Origin: Synechococcales cyanobacterium GL140_1_metabat_312
GTDB lineage: Bacteria; Cyanobacteriota; Cyanobacteriia; Leptolyngbyales; Leptolyngbyaceae
Reading direction: 5' to 3'
Length of the DNA stretch: 64,000 nucleotides
Assembly (NCBI GenBank): GCA_025351345.1
Contig: JANXWB010000080.1
Coordinates: 1 to 64,000, forward strand
Positions 61,633 through 64,000 of this stretch are shown piece by piece. The position numbers and the translations under genes are program-made. Below the pieces are notes generated by a model that searched no databases, was not told the origin of the DNA, and saw only the letters and a list, made by a program, of their open reading frames with translations. The first letter of the stretch is position 1; the number at the start of each line of letters is the position of its first letter.

Positions 61633-64000
61633 CTAAGCGGCAGCTTTCTGGCGCTCGTAAAGGGCATAGTAGGCACCTTTTTTACGCACTAGCTCATCAT
61701 GAGTCCCGCGCTCCACTACCACCCCTTTCTCCATCACCAAAATCAAATCGGCCTTGCGCAATGGGGCAAAACGATGAGCAATCATAATAATGGTGCGATC
61801 GCTAGCCACCTTTTGCAGATTTTGCAACACCTGCTGCTCAGTCTCACTATCCAGCGCACTCGTCGCCTCATCTAAGATCATAATGGGTGAATTTGCTAAG
61901 AAAAGCCTCGCCAAGGCCACCCGCTGACGTTGACCACCAGACAAAGCCGTCCCACGCTCTCCTACATTCGTTTCATATCCTTGGGGTTGGTCACTAATAA
62001 AGTCATGGGCCGCTGCATTACGGGCCGCTGAGACCACCGCTTCCGCCGAGACATCGGGGCGACCGAGGCTGATATTTTCAAGAATGCTGCCGTTGAATAG
62101 GAAATCTTCCTGAAGCACCACGCCCATTTGGGTCCGCAATGAATGCAAATCCGCACTCTTTACATCAAAACCATCAACGGTAATTCGGCCCGCTTCAGGC
62201 AAATAAAGCCGCTGAATCAGTTTAGATAAGGTGCTTTTACCGGATCCACTTCGGCCCACCACCCCCACCAGCATTCCGGGCTTAATATCAAAGGAAATTC
62301 CCTTAAGAACGGGTTCTTGTTGTGGGTTGTAGCGGAAAACTACTTGATCAAAACTAATTTCACCTTGTAACGGCGGCAACACTAAACCTGTACCGGGTTC
62401 AGCTTCCGGGGCTGAATTGAGAATATCGCCGATCCGATCGACGGACAGAAGCACCTGCTGAAGATTTTGCCAAAGTTGCACAAGCCGCAGAAGTGGCCCG
62501 GTGACTTGCCCAGAGAGCATTTGGAAGGCAATCAACTGACCAATAGACATTTCCTGCTTAATCACTAATGTTGCCCCCACCCACAGAATCAGAAGGTAAG
62601 ACAGTTTAGTTAAAAAGTCGGCAATATTTCCGCTGATATTCTGAGTTGTGGACGCTTTGAAGCTAGTGCGAATATAGCGAGCGAATAAGCCTTCCCACCG
62701 ATCGCGGGATACCTTTTCTGCGGTGTGCGCCTTCACGGAGTGAATTCCAGTAATGGTCTCCACCAAAAAAGATTGGCTGTCGGCACTGCGGTTAAAGGTC
62801 TCATTCAGCCAGTTGCGCAAAATTGGAGTACTGACGATCGTCAATATTGCAAACAATGGCAACACCGCCAACGCAACCCCCGTCAACACTAGACTGTAGT
62901 AGGCCATTAGCGCCAAATACACAACGGTAAAGACGCTATCCAAAACAACCGTCAACGCCGTCCCGGTCATAAACTGACGAATATTCTCCAACTCCTGAAC
63001 TCTCGCCACAGTGTCGCCCACCCGACGGGATTCAAAGTATTTCAACGGGAGTCGCATCAAGTGGCGAAATAATTGCGCTGATAGGGACAAGTCCAGTCGC
63101 CGAGCGGTGTGGGTAAAGATAAATAACCGCAATGCACCAAGCGTGGCTTCAAAAATTGCCACCCCTAACATTGCGATCGCCATCACATCCAGCGTCGGCA
63201 AGCTGCCCTGCACCATGACTTTATCGATCACCACTTGGGTAATCATGGGCGTGGTTAGGCCCAAAAGCTGCATGGTAAACGAGGCAACCAAAACCTCAAG
63301 TAGCAATCGGCGATATTTCCAGACCGCAGGCAGAAACCAGCTTAGATTAAAGACTTCTTGTTTAAGAACTGCTTCGGCTTGCCAAACTTGTCGATCCCAC
63401 GATCGTTCAAAATCAACCCGTGATACCCGTTCACAGGTCATGGCTGGATTTACAGGATCAGCAACGATCGCCCCTTCCCCACGAATGCCATAAATCACGA
63501 GCCAATGGGGATCGCTCTGGCCATCTTTTAAAATAAGCGCTGGAAAATCAAGTAACCGTAGCCCTTGCCAATCCGTAGTCACTCGTCGCAAATGCAAGCC
63601 TAGTTTTTCGGCCCCATCCACAATTTGAGATGGACTTTGGCCCCGAATTTGGCGCTGCACCCACTCTTGCTGCACTGAATTTTGTAGGTGATTGGCAACC
63701 ATGGTTAGGCAAGCCGCCCCGGTATTGATGCCTGAAACAAAGGGAAATCCAGACACCGCTTTTGGAGCATCATCGGACTTCGGTAAATAGTTCTGACGTT
63801 GCACCGCCCAAAACCGATCGATTTCCGAATGGCGCGCACTGTCCCAAAGATCGCGACTCCACACCAACGCCTCGACCCCATCCGCCGCCGCCCGAGCCTT
63901 GAATCCTGGTAAATCCATCAATCCGCCAATCCAGTCCCCCGATGTCAGCAAAATCGACTGATTTTCCTCCGTAACAAGACGAACTTTCCCGGCGACAATC
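61633..64000 (-). CDS. Peptidase-like-domain ABC exporter, HlyB type (5' partial)
   Basis: The frame is open to the right window edge, so the start lies outside. The visible N-terminus (GKVRLVTEENQSILLTSGDW, then KARAAADGVEALV) resembles a cyclic-nucleotide-binding domain, as in some cyanobacterial type I exporters. A C39-like domain follows with GINTGAACLTMV, where the catalytic Cys of DCGAAC is Thr (codon at 63721-63723), while His (DPHWLVIYG) and Asp (IVADPVN) remain. The six-span membrane domain is followed by the ATPase: GRSGSGKSTL, signature LSGGQRQRVALARLF, Walker B IMILDEATSALD and H-loop IAHR. A dead C39 domain is typical of HlyB, so type I secretion of unprocessed proteins is likely. 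The 959-residue FG-GAP protein is a possible client. Confidence 0.9.
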   Translation of the reverse strand, partial: IVAGKVRLVTEENQSILLTSGDWIGGLMDLPGFKARAAADGVEALVWSRDLWDSARHSEIDRFWAVQRQNYLPKSDDAPKAVSGFPFVSGINTGAACLTMVANHLQNSVQQEWVQRQIRGQSPSQIVDGAEKLGLHLRRVTTDWQGLRLLDFPALILKDGQSDPHWLVIYGIRGEGAIVADPVNPAMTCERVSRVDFERSWDRQVWQAEAVLKQEVFNLSWFLPAVWKYRRLLLEVLVASFTMQLLGLTTPMITQVVIDKVMVQGSLPTLDVMAIAMLGVAIFEATLGALRLFIFTHTARRLDLSLSAQLFRHLMRLPLKYFESRRVGDTVARVQELENIRQFMTGTALTVVLDSVFTVVYLALMAYYSLVLTGVALAVLPLFAILTIVSTPILRNWLNETFNRSADSQSFLVETITGIHSVKAHTAEKVSRDRWEGLFARYIRTSFKASTTQNISGNIADFLTKLSYLLILWVGATLVIKQEMSIGQLIAFQMLSGQVTGPLLRLVQLWQNLQQVLLSVDRIGDILNSAPEAEPGTGLVLPPLQGEISFDQVVFRYNPQQEPVLKGISFDIKPGMLVGVVGRSGSGKSTLSKLIQRLYLPEAGRITVDGFDVKSADLHSLRTQMGVVLQEDFLFNGSILENISLGRPDVSAEAVVSAARNAAAHDFISDQPQGYETNVGERGTALSGGQRQRVALARLFLANSPIMILDEATSALDSETEQQVLQNLQKVASDRTIIMIAHRFAPLRKADLILVMEKGVVVERGTHDELVRKKGAYYALYERQKAAA

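Overview
The window is chromosomal DNA of a filamentous cyanobacterium. The HIP1 octamer core CGATCG recurs throughout. It also carries the cell-differentiation regulator HetR, thylakoid-type proteins (a PetL-like peptide, ATP synthase beta/epsilon, type II NADH dehydrogenase), a cyanobacterial-type exosortase and the cyanobacterial gene order rplS-trnW-secE-nusG-rplK-rplA-rplJ-rplL. No heterocyst-specific structural gene is seen, so a non-heterocystous filamentous lineage is plausible; that is inference.

Layout. 1-6.3 kb: two site-2-protease-like membrane proteins (one lacking a key His), a DUF815 ATPase, a degenerate metallo-beta-lactamase-fold protein, a small membrane protein and a phospholipase-D-like protein that lacks CGATCG sites. 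6.4-9.4 kb: a cation/proton antiporter, then hetR and, 335 bp upstream of it, a 66-codon gene whose product has a hydrophobic N-terminus and three tandem RGSGR pentapeptides. RGSGR is the PatS/PatX signal that inhibits HetR. 9.5-17.7 kb: an FAD oxidoreductase, a zinc alcohol dehydrogenase, the lytic transglycosylase MltA, a Kir-type potassium channel, and a divergent pair of peptidoglycan hydrolases (M15 peptidase and GH25 muramidase). 17.9-24.4 kb: a surface-polysaccharide/exosortase locus. 24.5-33.5 kb: class II aldolase, a glycosyltransferase, a decayed IS5-type element with a MITE-like repeat, a coiled-coil protein, a GH116 glucosidase, a lipase-like hydrolase and remnants of a possible toxin-antitoxin locus. 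33.5-37.8 kb: the ribosomal-protein operon, with a likely attenuating L10 leader, and tRNA-Trp. 37.9-54.6 kb: housekeeping genes (map, guaA, cobO, aroB, petL-like, tRNA-Asp, homocysteine biosynthesis protein, NDH-2, ridA) mixed with a STAS protein, a pentapeptide protein and a 959-residue FG-GAP/CARDB secreted-type protein. 54.6-56.6 kb: a decayed SDR gene, a PIN-like gene split by a frameshift and a small conserved gene. 56.7-64 kb: atpB-atpC, mobA, an N-acetylmuramidase with four peptidoglycan-binding-like repeats, and a 5'-truncated ABC exporter with a degenerate C39 domain.

The most interesting unit is hetR plus the triple-RGSGR gene. The three pentapeptides are identical at the protein level but differ at synonymous positions, which points to selection on the peptide and suggests one precursor could yield several HetR-inhibiting signal peptides. 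Secondary points of interest are a possible terminator/antiterminator switch in the rplJ leader, a STAS protein with Asp at the usual phospho-Ser position, an S2P homologue with REGGH in place of HExxH, four different peptidoglycan-cleaving enzymes, and the exosortase locus. Start codons were adjusted where an in-frame ATG with a better ribosome-binding site or homologous N-terminus lies inside a longer reading frame; each case is stated in its entry. Family assignments are from recognised motifs only; no database search was run.
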